64,000 nt of DNA. It comes from Betaproteobacteria bacterium. GTDB lineage: Bacteria; Pseudomonadota; Gammaproteobacteria; Burkholderiales; Usitatibacteraceae. Positions 8,952 to 18,169 of the stretch are shown here, piece by piece. The translations under genes were made by a program, and so were the position numbers. A model generated the notes under the pieces. The model searched no databases. It saw only the letters and a list, made by a program, of their open reading frames with translations, and was not told the origin of the DNA. The DNA lies in assembly GCA_016791265.1 (NCBI GenBank), contig JAEUMY010000023.1, positions 62,001-126,000 on the forward strand, written 5' to 3'. Numbering within the stretch: the stretch's first letter is position 1; each line of letters starts with the position of its first letter.

Positions 8952-10107
8952 GTTCAAGACGGGCAACCGCATTCACCTGCTGGTGCGCGGCGCGGAGTTC
9001 TTTCCCGCGCTTGTGACCGCCATCGACCAGGCCAAACGCGATGTCAGTCTCGAGACCTACATCTACGCCGATGACGCGGCAGGCGAGTCGGTCACGGTGG
9101 CGCTGGAGCGCGCCGCGCTGCGCGGCGTGAGCGTGCGCCTTCTCATCGATGGCTTCGGCGCCAAGGACTTTCGTGAAGACTGGCGCGCGCGCCTGCAGGC
9201 GGCCAAGGCCAGCGTGCTGGCCTATCGCCCCGATATCGCGCCATGGACCTTCCGCACCGAGCGGCTGCGCCGCATGCACCGCAAGATCGCGGTCATCGAC
9301 GGCTGCATCGCCTTCGTCGGCGGCATCAATGTCATCGACGATCTCAATGGCGTGCCCCCGGATTGCCCGCGCTTCGACCTCTCGGTGCGCGTGGATGGCC
9401 CTGTTGTGGCGGACATCTACCTCGCGGTCGAAAAACTCTGGAGGCGTGTCGCCTGGCTCAGGTTGAAGCAGCGCTTCTCGCAGAAAATCCAGCTGGCGCC
9501 GTTCAGCATCGTCGCGGAGTCGCGCGGTGAACAAAAGGCGGCGTTCGTGCAGCGTGACAACCTGCGCTTTCGCCGCAGCATCGAAGAGGAGTATCTCGCC
9601 GCCATCATGCGGGCGCGGCGTGATGTCTACATCGCCTGCGCCTACTTTCTGCCCGGCACGCGCTTTCGCCGCGAACTCAAAGCCGCCGCCGAGCGCGGTG
9701 TGCGCGTGGTGCTGCTGTTGCAGGGGCACACCGACCATCGGCTTTTGCAGCTTGCCACCCGCGCGTTTTACGAGAGCATGCTCGATCGCGGCGTGGAGAT
9801 TTGCGAATATTCGCGTAGCGAGTTGCATGCCAAGGCGGCGGTCGTCGATGGCCGCTGGGCCACGGTGGGGTCGAGCAACCTGGACCCGCTCAGTCTGGTG
9901 CTGGCGCGTGAGGCGAACATGGTCGTCGAAGATGAGGCGTTCGCCGAGTCATTGCGCGACGCCATCGAAGCAGCCATCAAGGAAGGCGCCACGCCGGTGC
10001 GCCGCATGCTGTGGAAGCACCGTCCATGGTGGCAGCGCGTCAGCATCTGGTTTGGTTACGGCGTTGCGCGGTTCGCGATGGGGTTGCTGGGGATGCGCGG
10101 CTTCTGA
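8944..10107 (+). CDS. clsB: Cardiolipin synthase B-type phospholipase D family protein
   Basis: 387 residues from a TTG start that overlaps the preceding gene by 8 bases. The two phospholipase D HKD motifs are present: H-R-K-I-A-V-I-D-G near residue 112 and H-A-K-A-A-V-V-D-G near residue 295, the second followed by V-G-S-S-N-L-D. Enzymes of this class join phospholipids into cardiolipin at the inner membrane. The palindrome copy at 9803 supplies E-Y-S just before the second HKD, where relatives also carry E-Y. Confidence 0.93.
   Translation: MAEFKTGNRIHLLVRGAEFFPALVTAIDQAKRDVSLETYIYADDAAGESVTVALERAALRGVSVRLLIDGFGAKDFREDWRARLQAAKASVLAYRPDIAPWTFRTERLRRMHRKIAVIDGCIAFVGGINVIDDLNGVPPDCPRFDLSVRVDGPVVADIYLAVEKLWRRVAWLRLKQRFSQKIQLAPFSIVAESRGEQKAAFVQRDNLRFRRSIEEEYLAAIMRARRDVYIACAYFLPGTRFRRELKAAAERGVRVVLLLQGHTDHRLLQLATRAFYESMLDRGVEICEYSRSELHAKAAVVDGRWATVGSSNLDPLSLVLAREANMVVEDEAFAESLRDAIEAAIKEGATPVRRMLWKHRPWWQRVSIWFGYGVARFAMGLLGMRGF
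9803..9814. repeat. Interspersed palindrome GCGAATATTCGC
   Basis: Inside clsB, read as C-E-Y-S-R, 12 bases before the second HKD motif. Confidence 0.95.
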
Positions 10108-10128
10108 CCACGGTGCGCTGCGGTAGCT

Positions 10129-10140
10129 GCGAATATTCGC
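10129..10140. repeat. Interspersed palindrome GCGAATATTCGC
   Basis: In the 47-base gap between the convergent genes clsB and argB, extended to the 14-mer TGCGAATATTCGCA. Confidence 0.95.
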
Positions 10141-10154
10141 AACCAGTGAAAGGC

Positions 10155-11063
10155 TTACTTGCTCACCCGATTCGCCGCCGCGCCGCGGATCGCGGTGCCG
10201 CTGCCATCATTGGTCAGCACTTCCAGCAGTAGCGCATGCTCCACGCGACCGTCGATGATGTGCGCGGACTTCACGCCGCTCTTCACCGCCTCCAGCGCGA
10301 AGTCGATTTTCGGGATCATGCCGCCGGAAATGGTGCCGTCTTTCACCAGGTCCTGAATCTTGCTTGCGGTGATGTTGTGGATGACATTGCCTTGCTTGTC
10401 CAGCACGCCCTTGATGTTGGTGAGGAGGATGAGTTTCTCCGCTTGCAGCGTGATGGCGAGCTTGCCCGCGACCACGTCTGCGTTGATGTTGTAGGCCGTG
10501 CCGTCCTCATCCACGCCCAAGGGCGCGATGACGGGGATGAAGTCCTGCTGGTCCAGCAACTGGATCACGGTCGGGTCGATGCTGACCACCTCACCCACGA
10601 GACCCACGTCAATCTTCTTCCGCTTGTTGTCCTTGCTGGCGAGCTTGAGCCGACGCGCACGGATGAACTGGCCGTCCTTGCCGGTGAGACCCACGGCCTT
10701 GCCGCCAGCCTTGTTGATGAGCGTGACGATTTCCTGGTTGACGAGTCCACCCAGCACCATTTCGACCACATCAAGCGTCTCGTCGTCGGTGACGCGCATG
10801 CCCTGGATGAACTCGCCCTTCTTGCCGATCTTTTCCAGGAGCGCGTTGATCTGCGGGCCGCCGCCATGCACCACCACTGGGTTCATCCCGATCAGCTTCA
10901 GCAGCACGATGTCCTCGGCGAAATCCTCCTGCAGCGCGATGTCAGTCATGGCATTGCCGCCGTACTTCACGACGATGGTCTTGCCGTAGAAGCGCTTGAT
11001 GTAGGGCAGCGCTTCGATGAGGACTTCGGCTTTCTTCTTCGGGGAAATCTTGTCTTTGGACAT
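10155..11063 (-). CDS. argB: Acetylglutamate kinase
   Basis: 302 residues. The amino-acid kinase signature V-V-K-Y-G-G-N-A-M and the substrate loop V-V-H-G-G-G-P-Q-I are intact. It phosphorylates N-acetylglutamate in arginine biosynthesis. The start M-S-K-D-K-I-S-P-K is preferred because AGGAGCC precedes it; a longer frame upstream lacks family similarity. It lies 29 bases downstream of metF on the same strand and may be co-transcribed with it. Confidence 0.97.
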   Translation of the reverse strand: MSKDKISPKKKAEVLIEALPYIKRFYGKTIVVKYGGNAMTDIALQEDFAEDIVLLKLIGMNPVVVHGGGPQINALLEKIGKKGEFIQGMRVTDDETLDVVEMVLGGLVNQEIVTLINKAGGKAVGLTGKDGQFIRARRLKLASKDNKRKKIDVGLVGEVVSIDPTVIQLLDQQDFIPVIAPLGVDEDGTAYNINADVVAGKLAITLQAEKLILLTNIKGVLDKQGNVIHNITASKIQDLVKDGTISGGMIPKIDFALEAVKSGVKSAHIIDGRVEHALLLEVLTNDGSGTAIRGAAANRVSK

Positions 11064-11092
11064 GGGCGTCAGGCTCCTGAGTTTCGCGGATT

Positions 11093-11935
11093 CTACAGTC
11101 CGAGGCGTTGCCAGATGGTCGAGCACAGTCCCGCTGAGTTGAGTGTGTAGAAGTGCATTCCCGGCGCGCCACCTTGCAGCAGGCGGTCGGCGAGGTCGGT
11201 CACCACATCGAGACCGAACGCGCGGATGGACGCGGTGTCGTCCCCAAAGCCTTCCATCTTGTTGCGGATCCAGCGCGGAATTTCCGCGCCGCAGGCATCG
11301 GAGAAGCGAGCCAACTGGGAGAAGCTGGCAATGGGCATGATGCCCGGCACGATGGGGATGTCCACACCCATGGCTGTGACCTGATCCACGAAATGGAAGT
11401 AGGCATCCGGGTTGTAGAAGTACTGGGTGATGGCGGCGTCGGCGCCTGCGTCCACCTTGAGCTTAAAGTGCTTCAGGTTCTCCAGCGCGCTTCGCGCCTG
11501 TGGGTGGTACTCGGGGTAGGCCGCCACTTCGATGGTGAAGTGATCGCCGGTTTCCTTGCGGATGAAGGCCACCAGATCGCTCGCGTAGCGAAACTCGCCC
11601 GCCACCGCCATGCCGGACGGCAGGTCGCCGCGCAATGCGACGATGTGGTCGATGCCGTTGCTTTGGTACTGGTTCAGCACATCGCGAATATTCGCAACGG
11701 TGCTGCCAATGCAGGAAATGTGCGGTGCAGCGTTGTGGCCCTCCGCCTTGATCTCAAGGACGGTGGCGAGTGTGCCTTCCTGCGTGGAGCCGCCGGCGCC
11801 GAACGTACATGAAAAGAAATGGGGATTGAACTGGGCAAGTTGCTTGCGTGTCGCACGCAGTTTCGCCTTGCCTTCCTCCGTTTTTGGTGGGAAAAATTCG
11901 AACGAAAATGTTCTGTCTTTGACTGCAGTCTGCAA
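11093..11935 (-). CDS. metF: 5,10-methylenetetrahydrofolate reductase
   Basis: 280 residues of the bacterial FAD-dependent MTHFR TIM barrel: [10 protein letters not shown] near the N-terminus, [10 protein letters not shown], and [10 protein letters not shown]. It makes 5-methyl-THF for methionine synthesis. The only family-consistent start is a TTG at 11935. It is downstream of ahcY on the same strand, a methyl-cycle pairing. The palindrome copy at 11684 encodes A-N-I-R-D in the helix before the N-G-I-D-H-I strand. Confidence 0.96.
   Translation of the reverse strand: MQTAVKDRTFSFEFFPPKTEEGKAKLRATRKQLAQFNPHFFSCTFGAGGSTQEGTLATVLEIKAEGHNAAPHISCIGSTVANIRDVLNQYQSNGIDHIVALRGDLPSGMAVAGEFRYASDLVAFIRKETGDHFTIEVAAYPEYHPQARSALENLKHFKLKVDAGADAAITQYFYNPDAYFHFVDQVTAMGVDIPIVPGIMPIASFSQLARFSDACGAEIPRWIRNKMEGFGDDTASIRAFGLDVVTDLADRLLQGGAPGMHFYTLNSAGLCSTIWQRLGL
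11684..11695. repeat. Interspersed palindrome GCGAATATTCGC
   Basis: Inside metF, read on the minus strand as V-A-N-I-R-D. Confidence 0.95.
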
Positions 11936-11941
11936 TGTTCC

Positions 11942-11980
11942 CCCTCACCCCGGCCCTCTCCCACGAGAGGAGAGGGAGGG
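11942..11980. repeat. REP-like palindromic element
   Basis: Between ahcY and metF: perfect 8-base arms CCCTCTCC (11954-11961) and GGAGAGGG (11969-11976) around a 7-base loop, preceded by CCCTCACCCCGG. Hairpins of this composition recur between genes in many proteobacteria and can stop exonucleases or end transcripts. It touches the palindrome copy at 11984. Confidence 0.6.
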
Positions 11981-11983
11981 TTC

Positions 11984-11995
11984 GCGAATATTCGC
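11984..11995. repeat. Interspersed palindrome GCGAATATTCGC
   Basis: Abuts the ahcY stop codon exactly (stop at 11996-11998). Confidence 0.95.
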
Positions 11996-13420
<1,425 letters not shown>

Positions 13421-13458
13421 GGGGTGTCCTTTCACAACAGTCGCGTTTACGGCGGACG

Positions 13459-13492
13459 AAAAAAAACGCCCGCAATCGGATGATTGCGAGCG
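13459..13492 (-). terminator. Riboswitch-controlled intrinsic terminator of ahcY leader
   Basis: On the minus strand CGCTCGCAATC pairs with GATTGCGGGCG across a 4-base loop (11 pairs, one G-U), followed by eight T. The 5' arm shares the bases CGCTC with the 3' strand of riboswitch helix P1, so the two structures exclude each other. Confidence 0.85.
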
Positions 13493-13570
13493 CCGTTGTT
13501 CTGTGCCGAGCCTGGACTCCTTGCGAATATTCGCGATATTCGTGAGAGAGCTCGCAGCGCTCCTCGGCAG
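13488..13570 (-). ncRNA. SAH riboswitch aptamer
   Basis: The minus strand reads CCGAGGAGCGCTGCGAG, a variable hairpin, CCAGGCTCGG, then AACGGCGCTC, matching the conserved blocks of the SAH riboswitch class in the right order and in front of ahcY. P1 pairs GAGCGC with GCGCTC. The class activates ahcY when SAH accumulates. The variable arm contains an exact copy of the interspersed palindrome at 13523. Confidence 0.92.
13523..13534. repeat. Interspersed palindrome GCGAATATTCGC
   Basis: Inside the variable arm of the SAH riboswitch; a second half-similar string GCGATATTCG follows at once. Confidence 0.95.
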
Positions 13571-13577
13571 GAGGCGG

Positions 13578-13606
13578 ATTATACGCCTGCAAGCCTTCCC
13601 GGAAAA
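13578..13606 (-). promoter_or_regulatory. Probable sigma-70 promoter of ahcY
   Basis: On the minus strand a perfect TATAAT (13578-13583) lies 17 bases after a weak -35, TTTTCC (13601-13606). Transcription would begin about 7 bases on, at the first riboswitch bases, which fits a short leader. Confidence 0.7.
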
Positions 13607-13660
13607 CCCCATCCCGTTTGAGGCCCGGGAGGGGTATATTTGCCCAACTAGGAGGCGGTC

Positions 13661-13840
13661 ATGAACGAGTCAATCATCACAGCACTGCTTGTTGCCATCG
13701 TTGTTGGACTTGGCGTGGTCGCTTGGTGGGCGGTGACAAGGCGGAACACAGGATGCGCGACTGGCGGAAACGCGAGCGGCGACGCCCACGCGCTCAGCGC
13801 AGATTCAGCCACCGCGATCGTTGCACGGCAAATCAAGTAA
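13661..13840 (+). CDS. Small single-pass membrane protein (59 aa)
   Basis: ATG at 13661 to TAA at 13840. The start has a very strong ribosome site, AGGAGG, 6 bases before the ATG. The protein begins M-N-E-S-I-I, has one 19-residue hydrophobic helix ([18 protein letters not shown]), then T-R-R and a polar, small-residue tail. No family is recognised. It is divergent from ahcY. The signal site and helix make it more likely real than chance, but no homologue can be shown here. Confidence 0.6.
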   Translation: MNESIITALLVAIVVGLGVVAWWAVTRRNTGCATGGNASGDAHALSADSATAIVARQIK

Positions 13841-13866
13841 CTCACTTCGCATTCGCCAACGCAATT

Positions 13867-13889
13867 GGCCATTCCTGTGAGGAATGGTC
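13867..13889 (+). terminator. Hairpin after the 59-aa gene
   Basis: GGCCATTCCT and AGGAATGGTC pair around GTG, 26 bases after the stop. There is no T tract, so it may be only an mRNA-end hairpin. Confidence 0.35.
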
Positions 13890-13948
13890 GCTTCCGACTG
13901 CTCCGGCCCGGCCTATGATGGCCGCACCTCAACCGGCCGGACAACACC

Positions 13949-14584
13949 ATGTTGAAAATCCGTCTTCTCGGCGCCCAGGGCTGCGGCTCCGCCATTGTCG
14001 AAGCCATGCTCGTCACCGCCAAAATTCCTTACACCTATGAGCAGGTCGATTGCGGCGCGGACAGCCCCACCCGCGCGCGCCTGCTGGAAGTGAACCCGCT
14101 GGGGCAGGTGCCCGCTGTGATCCTGCAGGACGGCACGGTGCTGACCGAGAGTGCGGCCATCGCGATGTACCTGAACGATCTCGCACCCGATGCCAAGCTC
14201 ATCCCGCCCACCGATCATCCGCAGCGCGCGCATTTCCTGCGCTGGTTCGTGTTCCTGGTCGCGGCGCTCTATCCCACGTGGACCTACGGCGACGACCCTG
14301 CGAAGTGGCTGGCCGGCGACGCCAAGGCTGGCAAGGCGCTGCGCGCGGCGACCGATGAACACCGCAAGATCATGCTGGGCTGGATCAATGCTGCCGCCGA
14401 CGAGAAAGGCCCGTGGTTCCTGGGCAAAACCTTCAGCGTGATCGATCTCTACTTCGCGTTCATGAGCTACTGGCGGCCGGGGCGATCCTGGTATGAGGCC
14501 AATGTGCCGAGGCTATTCGCGATTGCAGAGAAGGCGGCGGAGAATCCGAAGATCGGGAAATTGATTGAGGCGCATATGGGTTAG
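13949..14584 (+). CDS. Glutathione S-transferase family protein
   Basis: 211 residues: thioredoxin-like N-terminal domain with the glutathione-binding Q-V-P-A-V and T-E-S-A-A-I-A-M-Y-L, then a helical C-terminal domain ending W-Y-E-A-N-V-P-R-L-F-A-I-A. It likely conjugates glutathione to electrophiles. The final 189 bases, including the stop, recur downstream at 15152-15340 with 11 differences by my alignment, and a toxin-antitoxin pair lies between the copies. Confidence 0.9.
   Translation: MLKIRLLGAQGCGSAIVEAMLVTAKIPYTYEQVDCGADSPTRARLLEVNPLGQVPAVILQDGTVLTESAAIAMYLNDLAPDAKLIPPTDHPQRAHFLRWFVFLVAALYPTWTYGDDPAKWLAGDAKAGKALRAATDEHRKIMLGWINAAADEKGPWFLGKTFSVIDLYFAFMSYWRPGRSWYEANVPRLFAIAEKAAENPKIGKLIEAHMG
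14396..14584. repeat. Direct repeat, copy 1 (3' end of GST gene)
   Basis: 189 bases from the codon after the Asp-Glu-Lys region to the stop. It matches 15152-15340 without gaps and with 11 substitutions, about 94% identity by hand count. Confidence 0.95.
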
Positions 14585-14599
14585 GCGCTCTCAAGCAGA

Positions 14600-14869
14600 C
14601 TATCGATAGATATCTTTGCGGTTGCCGACCCTCACAACAAGGATGCGCAGCAGTTTGTCTTCGATGTTTGCAATGATCCGGTAGTCGCCAACGCGGTACT
14701 TCCAGAATTCACCAAGGGTGGAGCCTTTGAGGGCTTCGCCCAGGCTCCGTGGATCATCAGACGCGGCGAGGCGGTGATACAGAAACAGAAGAAGCCGCTT
14801 GGCAATTTGAGGGTCGAGTTTGTCGAGATCGCGCTCTGCGGCGCGATCAAACTCAACCTTCCAAGCCAT
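14600..14869 (-). CDS. RelE/ParE-family toxin
   Basis: 89 residues with the RelE fold pattern: M-A-W-K-V-E-F-D-R-A-A-E-R-D-L-D-K-L-D at the N-terminus, central W-K-Y-R-V-G-D-Y-R-I-I and C-terminal V-V-R-V-G-N-R-K-D-I-Y-R, with Arg and Tyr where RelE nucleases hold catalytic residues. Such toxins cut mRNA on the ribosome. The gene overlaps the antitoxin by 17 bases and is convergent with the GST gene, 15 bases away. Confidence 0.92.
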   Translation of the reverse strand: MAWKVEFDRAAERDLDKLDPQIAKRLLLFLYHRLAASDDPRSLGEALKGSTLGEFWKYRVGDYRIIANIEDKLLRILVVRVGNRKDIYR

Positions 14870-15080
14870 AGCGCTTCATCACGTCCTCAAGCGGAATCGA
14901 CTTGGATTTTCCCAAACGATTTTTCTCCAGCCGCTGCTCGGCCAGATATAAGTCTTCGAGATCGTCGATGTGCTCGCGCACGGCTTCGAGAATGTAATAG
15001 GTCTTGCTGCGCCCGGTCTGTTCGGCAAGCTGGGTCAGGCGATTGGACAGGTCTTCGGGGAGTCTCAGCGATACGGCCAT
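14853..15080 (-). CDS. RHH-type antitoxin of the RelE-like toxin
   Basis: 75 residues. The N-terminus M-A-V-S-L-R-L-P-E-D-L-S-N-R-L with R-S-K-T-Y-Y-I-L-E-A-V is a ribbon-helix-helix DNA-binding domain; the C-terminal half is the toxin-binding tail. AAGGAATCACC precedes the ATG at 15080. As in other type II pairs it is upstream of the toxin and should repress its own promoter. Confidence 0.9.
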   Translation of the reverse strand: MAVSLRLPEDLSNRLTQLAEQTGRSKTYYILEAVREHIDDLEDLYLAEQRLEKNRLGKSKSIPLEDVMKRYGLEG

Positions 15081-15151
15081 GGTGATTCCTTTCAGGATGC
15101 GATACAAGTATCGCGCCGTTGGCTTTCACATGCAAGCCATCTCATTTCGTG

Positions 15152-15340
15152 GCCGACGAGAAAGGCCCATGGTTTCCGGGCAAGACCTTCAGCGTGATCG
15201 ATCTTTACTTCGCGTTCATGAGCTACTGGCGGCCGGGGCGCTCGTGGTATGAGGCCAATGCGCCGAGGCTATTCGCGATTGCAGAGAAGGCGGCGGAGAA
15301 GCCGAAGATCGGGAAGTTGATTGAGGCGCATATGGGGTAG
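15152..15340 (+). pseudogene. Duplicated GST 3' end (direct repeat, copy 2)
   Basis: Encodes only the last 62 residues of a GST (from A-D-E-K-G-P-W-F-P-G-K) with its own TAG. There is no N-terminal domain and no plausible ribosome site. Differences from copy 1 change a few residues (Leu to Pro, Val to Ala, Asn to Lys), with others silent, so it is not a fresh duplication. It marks the distal boundary of the toxin-antitoxin insert. Confidence 0.9.
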
Positions 15341-15381
15341 AGCGGCCAAGCTTTGTTTGTGCGGCAAGTAAATGCGGCCAT

Positions 15382-16536
15382 CTAGTCGTTTCCGTTCCAG
15401 TTCCCGCCGTTGTCATAGTTGAAACACTTCTCATATCCAAAGGCGTTCCATAGCATGTCAAACGTAGGTTGAAAGATGGAATAGGGCGCCTCTGAAGGTG
15501 CGGGATCAATTGCTATTTCTGGTAGTACGATGCTGTCCCGATCTTGCAGAGTGTGGCCTGCGCGTCCGAAATTGTTCTCTCGGCCAAGTTCGTATCCACG
15601 GATTCGCACAAATGACAAGAAGACATAGTAAGGAGGGCCGATCTCTTCCTTAGCAAGCAGGTCCAGTACCTCTTTGGTTTGAAGTACAACATTTCGTTCC
15701 AGCCAACTCGCTGGCAAACAGAGCGTGCCGTCACTGCAGGGTTGGAATACCGCTACTGACTCGACAACTCCTGACCTGAAGGTCAGGTTGTATGTTGAGT
15801 TCTCCTGATTGTGAAGATTGAAAGTGGCGAGACCTTCAAGCGTGAACTTGCTATTCCAGCCCCGACTGTCAAAGGGGCCCAGTTGAGTGCTCTTCAGGTT
15901 TAGCGGTTTGCGAATGTCTGAGGAGAAGGCGGACACAGGAACGACATGAAGTGCCATGGAGCCATGCTTGTGAATCGGGACTGGAGTTTCCCCTGATCGG
16001 ATTGCAAGCAGACGTCCCGCAATGAAATTTCTGATTTTCTCGATAATGGTTTCGGATGCCCCAAACCCTTGCCGTATTTCAGCAATGTCTAGTTGGTAGG
16101 TCCCAGCACTGTTTCGGCCATAGAAATGGCCATCAGACTTGAGTCTGTGGGGAGAACCCCAGCTCTTTTCAACTCGAATTACCAAGACGCACTGGTTACT
16201 CGCCAAAGGGACCAGCTTCAATCCGAGTTGACCGAGTCGTGGCTCGATCCCATCTCGCACGGCGTTTTCTAGGCGCAGTCGAATTTCGTCTTCACTAGAC
16301 ACTTCGATTCCTGGAACAGCCTTTGCAATTCCGTCTACTGCCTCAATGCCGTAGACCAGGTCTCCCCCCGATGTGTTTGCCAATGCACAAATTGTGCGAA
16401 GCAGCTTCTTTTTGTCTTCGGGAGCGGGGCCGGGGAAGTCCCGCTTGTACTCAAGTGTTTTGCTCTCGGTGACTTCTTCGTCAATCAGAGCTTGTATTGT
16501 AGGGCGGTCAATTTGGTCGAGAGGTTTGCCGATCAT
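15382..16536 (-). CDS. AlbA/Schlafen-type putative DNA-binding (AlbA_2) protein
   Basis: About 384 residues from ATG 16536. The N-terminal region E-S-K-T-L-E-Y-K-R-D-F-P, then L-R-T-I-C-A-L-A-N-T-S-G-G-D-L-V-Y-G-I-E is the AlbA_2 signature. The remaining 250 residues show no familiar domain. The gene is visibly more AT-rich than its neighbours, lacks the interspersed palindrome and sits between the GST scar and metK, all consistent with acquired DNA. AlbA_2 proteins occur in regulators and phage-defence loci. Confidence 0.8.
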   Translation of the reverse strand: MIGKPLDQIDRPTIQALIDEEVTESKTLEYKRDFPGPAPEDKKKLLRTICALANTSGGDLVYGIEAVDGIAKAVPGIEVSSEDEIRLRLENAVRDGIEPRLGQLGLKLVPLASNQCVLVIRVEKSWGSPHRLKSDGHFYGRNSAGTYQLDIAEIRQGFGASETIIEKIRNFIAGRLLAIRSGETPVPIHKHGSMALHVVPVSAFSSDIRKPLNLKSTQLGPFDSRGWNSKFTLEGLATFNLHNQENSTYNLTFRSGVVESVAVFQPCSDGTLCLPASWLERNVVLQTKEVLDLLAKEEIGPPYYVFLSFVRIRGYELGRENNFGRAGHTLQDRDSIVLPEIAIDPAPSEAPYSIFQPTFDMLWNAFGYEKCFNYDNGGNWNGND

Positions 16537-16845
16537 GCCGAGTGACCTCAAGTCTTTGTGTTCTCGCTGGAACTTTGAACCCCATCTTCCCCTGAGCAAT
16601 CACTAGAGGCATGCACTGCAACCGGATGCACGATTCCAGCCTTCATCTCTTGAATTGACTGAATCAGCTCCGCCGCTAAGTCGCGCTTCGCCTCGAAGGC
16701 GGCGAGACTAGTTTTGTTTGAAGTGCATCGTGCAGTACGCATTGAGGCTCGTTTCTTGCCAATCCTGAATGAAACTTTAGAGCATGGTAAATGCAAACGA
16801 GCAGCCAAAGCTGCCCGTTTTGCTTGAATCAACTCACCAATAACC
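16537..16845. other. AT-rich gap between AlbA gene and metK
   Basis: A frame open on the minus strand here runs antisense into the metK 3' end, has no ribosome site and contains a hairpin GCAGC-CAAA-GCTGC at 16802-16815, so I do not call a gene. That hairpin lies 31 bases past the metK stop and may end the metK transcript, although its following T-run is weak. Confidence 0.45.
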
Positions 16846-18051
16846 TCAAGCCGGCTCGGCCACCTTCGCCTCACCCTTCAACCCCGCCGCCTCACGCAGC
16901 AGTTGAGCCTTGTCGGTACGCTCCCACGTGAACTCGGGCTCGTCACGGCCGAAGTGGCCGTACGCGGCGGTCTTCCCATAGATCGGACGCAGCAGGTCCA
17001 GCATCTGGATGATGCCTTTCGGACGCAGGTCGAAATGGGCGTTGATCAGCTCGGCAATCTTCTCGTCGGGAATGACGCCGGTCCCTTCGGTGTAGACGGT
17101 GACGTTCATCGGCTTAGCCACACCGATGGCATACGCCACCTGGATCTGGCACTGGCGCGCGAGGCCGGCGGCCACGATGTTCTTGGCCACGTAGCGCGCA
17201 GCGTAGGCGGCGGAACGGTCGACCTTGGTCGGGTCCTTGCCGCTGAACGCGCCACCACCGTGCGGGCAAGCGCCGCCGTAGGTGTCGACGATGATCTTGC
17301 GGCCGGTGAGGCCGCAGTCACCCTGTGGGCCGCCGATGACGAAACGGCCGGTCGGGTTGACCAGATACCGCGTATTGGCCAGCCACTCCTTCGGCAGCAC
17401 AGGGCGGATGATGTTCTCGATGACGGCGTCCACGAATTCCTTTTTCATGGTCTTGCCGTCGCTCATCTCCGGGCTGTGCTGGGTGGAGAGCACGACAGTG
17501 TCAATGCTATGCGGCTTGCCGTCCACATACTTCATGGTCACCTGGCTCTTCGCGTCGGGGCGGAGGCTCGGCATGCGGCCATCGCGGCGCAGCTGGGCCT
17601 GGCGCTCGACGAGGCGGTGCGCGTAGTAGATCGGGGCGGGCATCAGCGCCGGCGTTTCGTCGCAGGCGTAGCCGAACATGAGGCCCTGGTCGCCGGCGCC
17701 GGTGTTGAGGTAGTCGTCGCTCGCCTGGTCCACGCCCTGGGCGATGTCGTTCGACTGCTTGTCGTACGCCACGAGCACGGCGCAACCCTTGTAGTCGATG
17801 CCGTATTCGGTGTTGTCGTAGCCGATCTTCTTGATGGTGTCGCGCGCGACCTGGATGTAGTCCACGTGGGCGTTGGTGGTAATTTCGCCCGCCAGCACGA
17901 CGAGGCCGGTGTTGCACAGCGTCTCGGCGGCGACTCGGGAGCGCGAGTCCTGCGCTAGAATCGCGTCAAGAATCGCGTCGGAAATCTGGTCGGACACCTT
18001 GTCCGGGTGGCCTTCGGAAACGGATTCCGAGGTGAAAAGAAAACTGCTCAT
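16846..18051 (-). CDS. metK: S-adenosylmethionine synthetase
   Basis: 401 residues. Signature sequences are [12 protein letters not shown] near the N-terminus, [12 protein letters not shown], and [13 protein letters not shown]. It makes SAM from methionine and ATP. The ATG at 18051 follows GGAGACCC. With ahcY and metF, three activated-methyl-cycle genes lie within 7 kb. It is divergent from the lpxL-type gene. Confidence 0.98.
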   Translation of the reverse strand: MSSFLFTSESVSEGHPDKVSDQISDAILDAILAQDSRSRVAAETLCNTGLVVLAGEITTNAHVDYIQVARDTIKKIGYDNTEYGIDYKGCAVLVAYDKQSNDIAQGVDQASDDYLNTGAGDQGLMFGYACDETPALMPAPIYYAHRLVERQAQLRRDGRMPSLRPDAKSQVTMKYVDGKPHSIDTVVLSTQHSPEMSDGKTMKKEFVDAVIENIIRPVLPKEWLANTRYLVNPTGRFVIGGPQGDCGLTGRKIIVDTYGGACPHGGGAFSGKDPTKVDRSAAYAARYVAKNIVAAGLARQCQIQVAYAIGVAKPMNVTVYTEGTGVIPDEKIAELINAHFDLRPKGIIQMLDLLRPIYGKTAAYGHFGRDEPEFTWERTDKAQLLREAAGLKGEAKVAEPA

Positions 18052-18117
18052 CGGGTCTCCCCAAGTCTTGAGTGAAAAAGCGACCGAACCCTCGGGACGG
18101 CCTTGCGCGAACCGCGC

Positions 18118-18123
18118 ATTATA
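18118..18123 (-). promoter_or_regulatory. Probable -10 element of metK
   Basis: Minus-strand TATAAT 67 bases before the metK ATG, in the divergent gap. No convincing -35 is seen at 16-18 bases. Confidence 0.5.
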
Positions 18124-18169
18124 GCCAATCTCTTCCCCCTTCCTGACCCGCCACTTAGACCTGTTCGTG

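Noticed and set aside
13421-13612. Upstream extension of the ahcY frame
   Set aside because: It passes through the SAH riboswitch and terminator; family homology begins at ATG 13420.
16548-16874. 108-codon frame on the minus strand before the AlbA gene
   Set aside because: It runs antisense into metK, has no ribosome site and contains a terminator-like hairpin.
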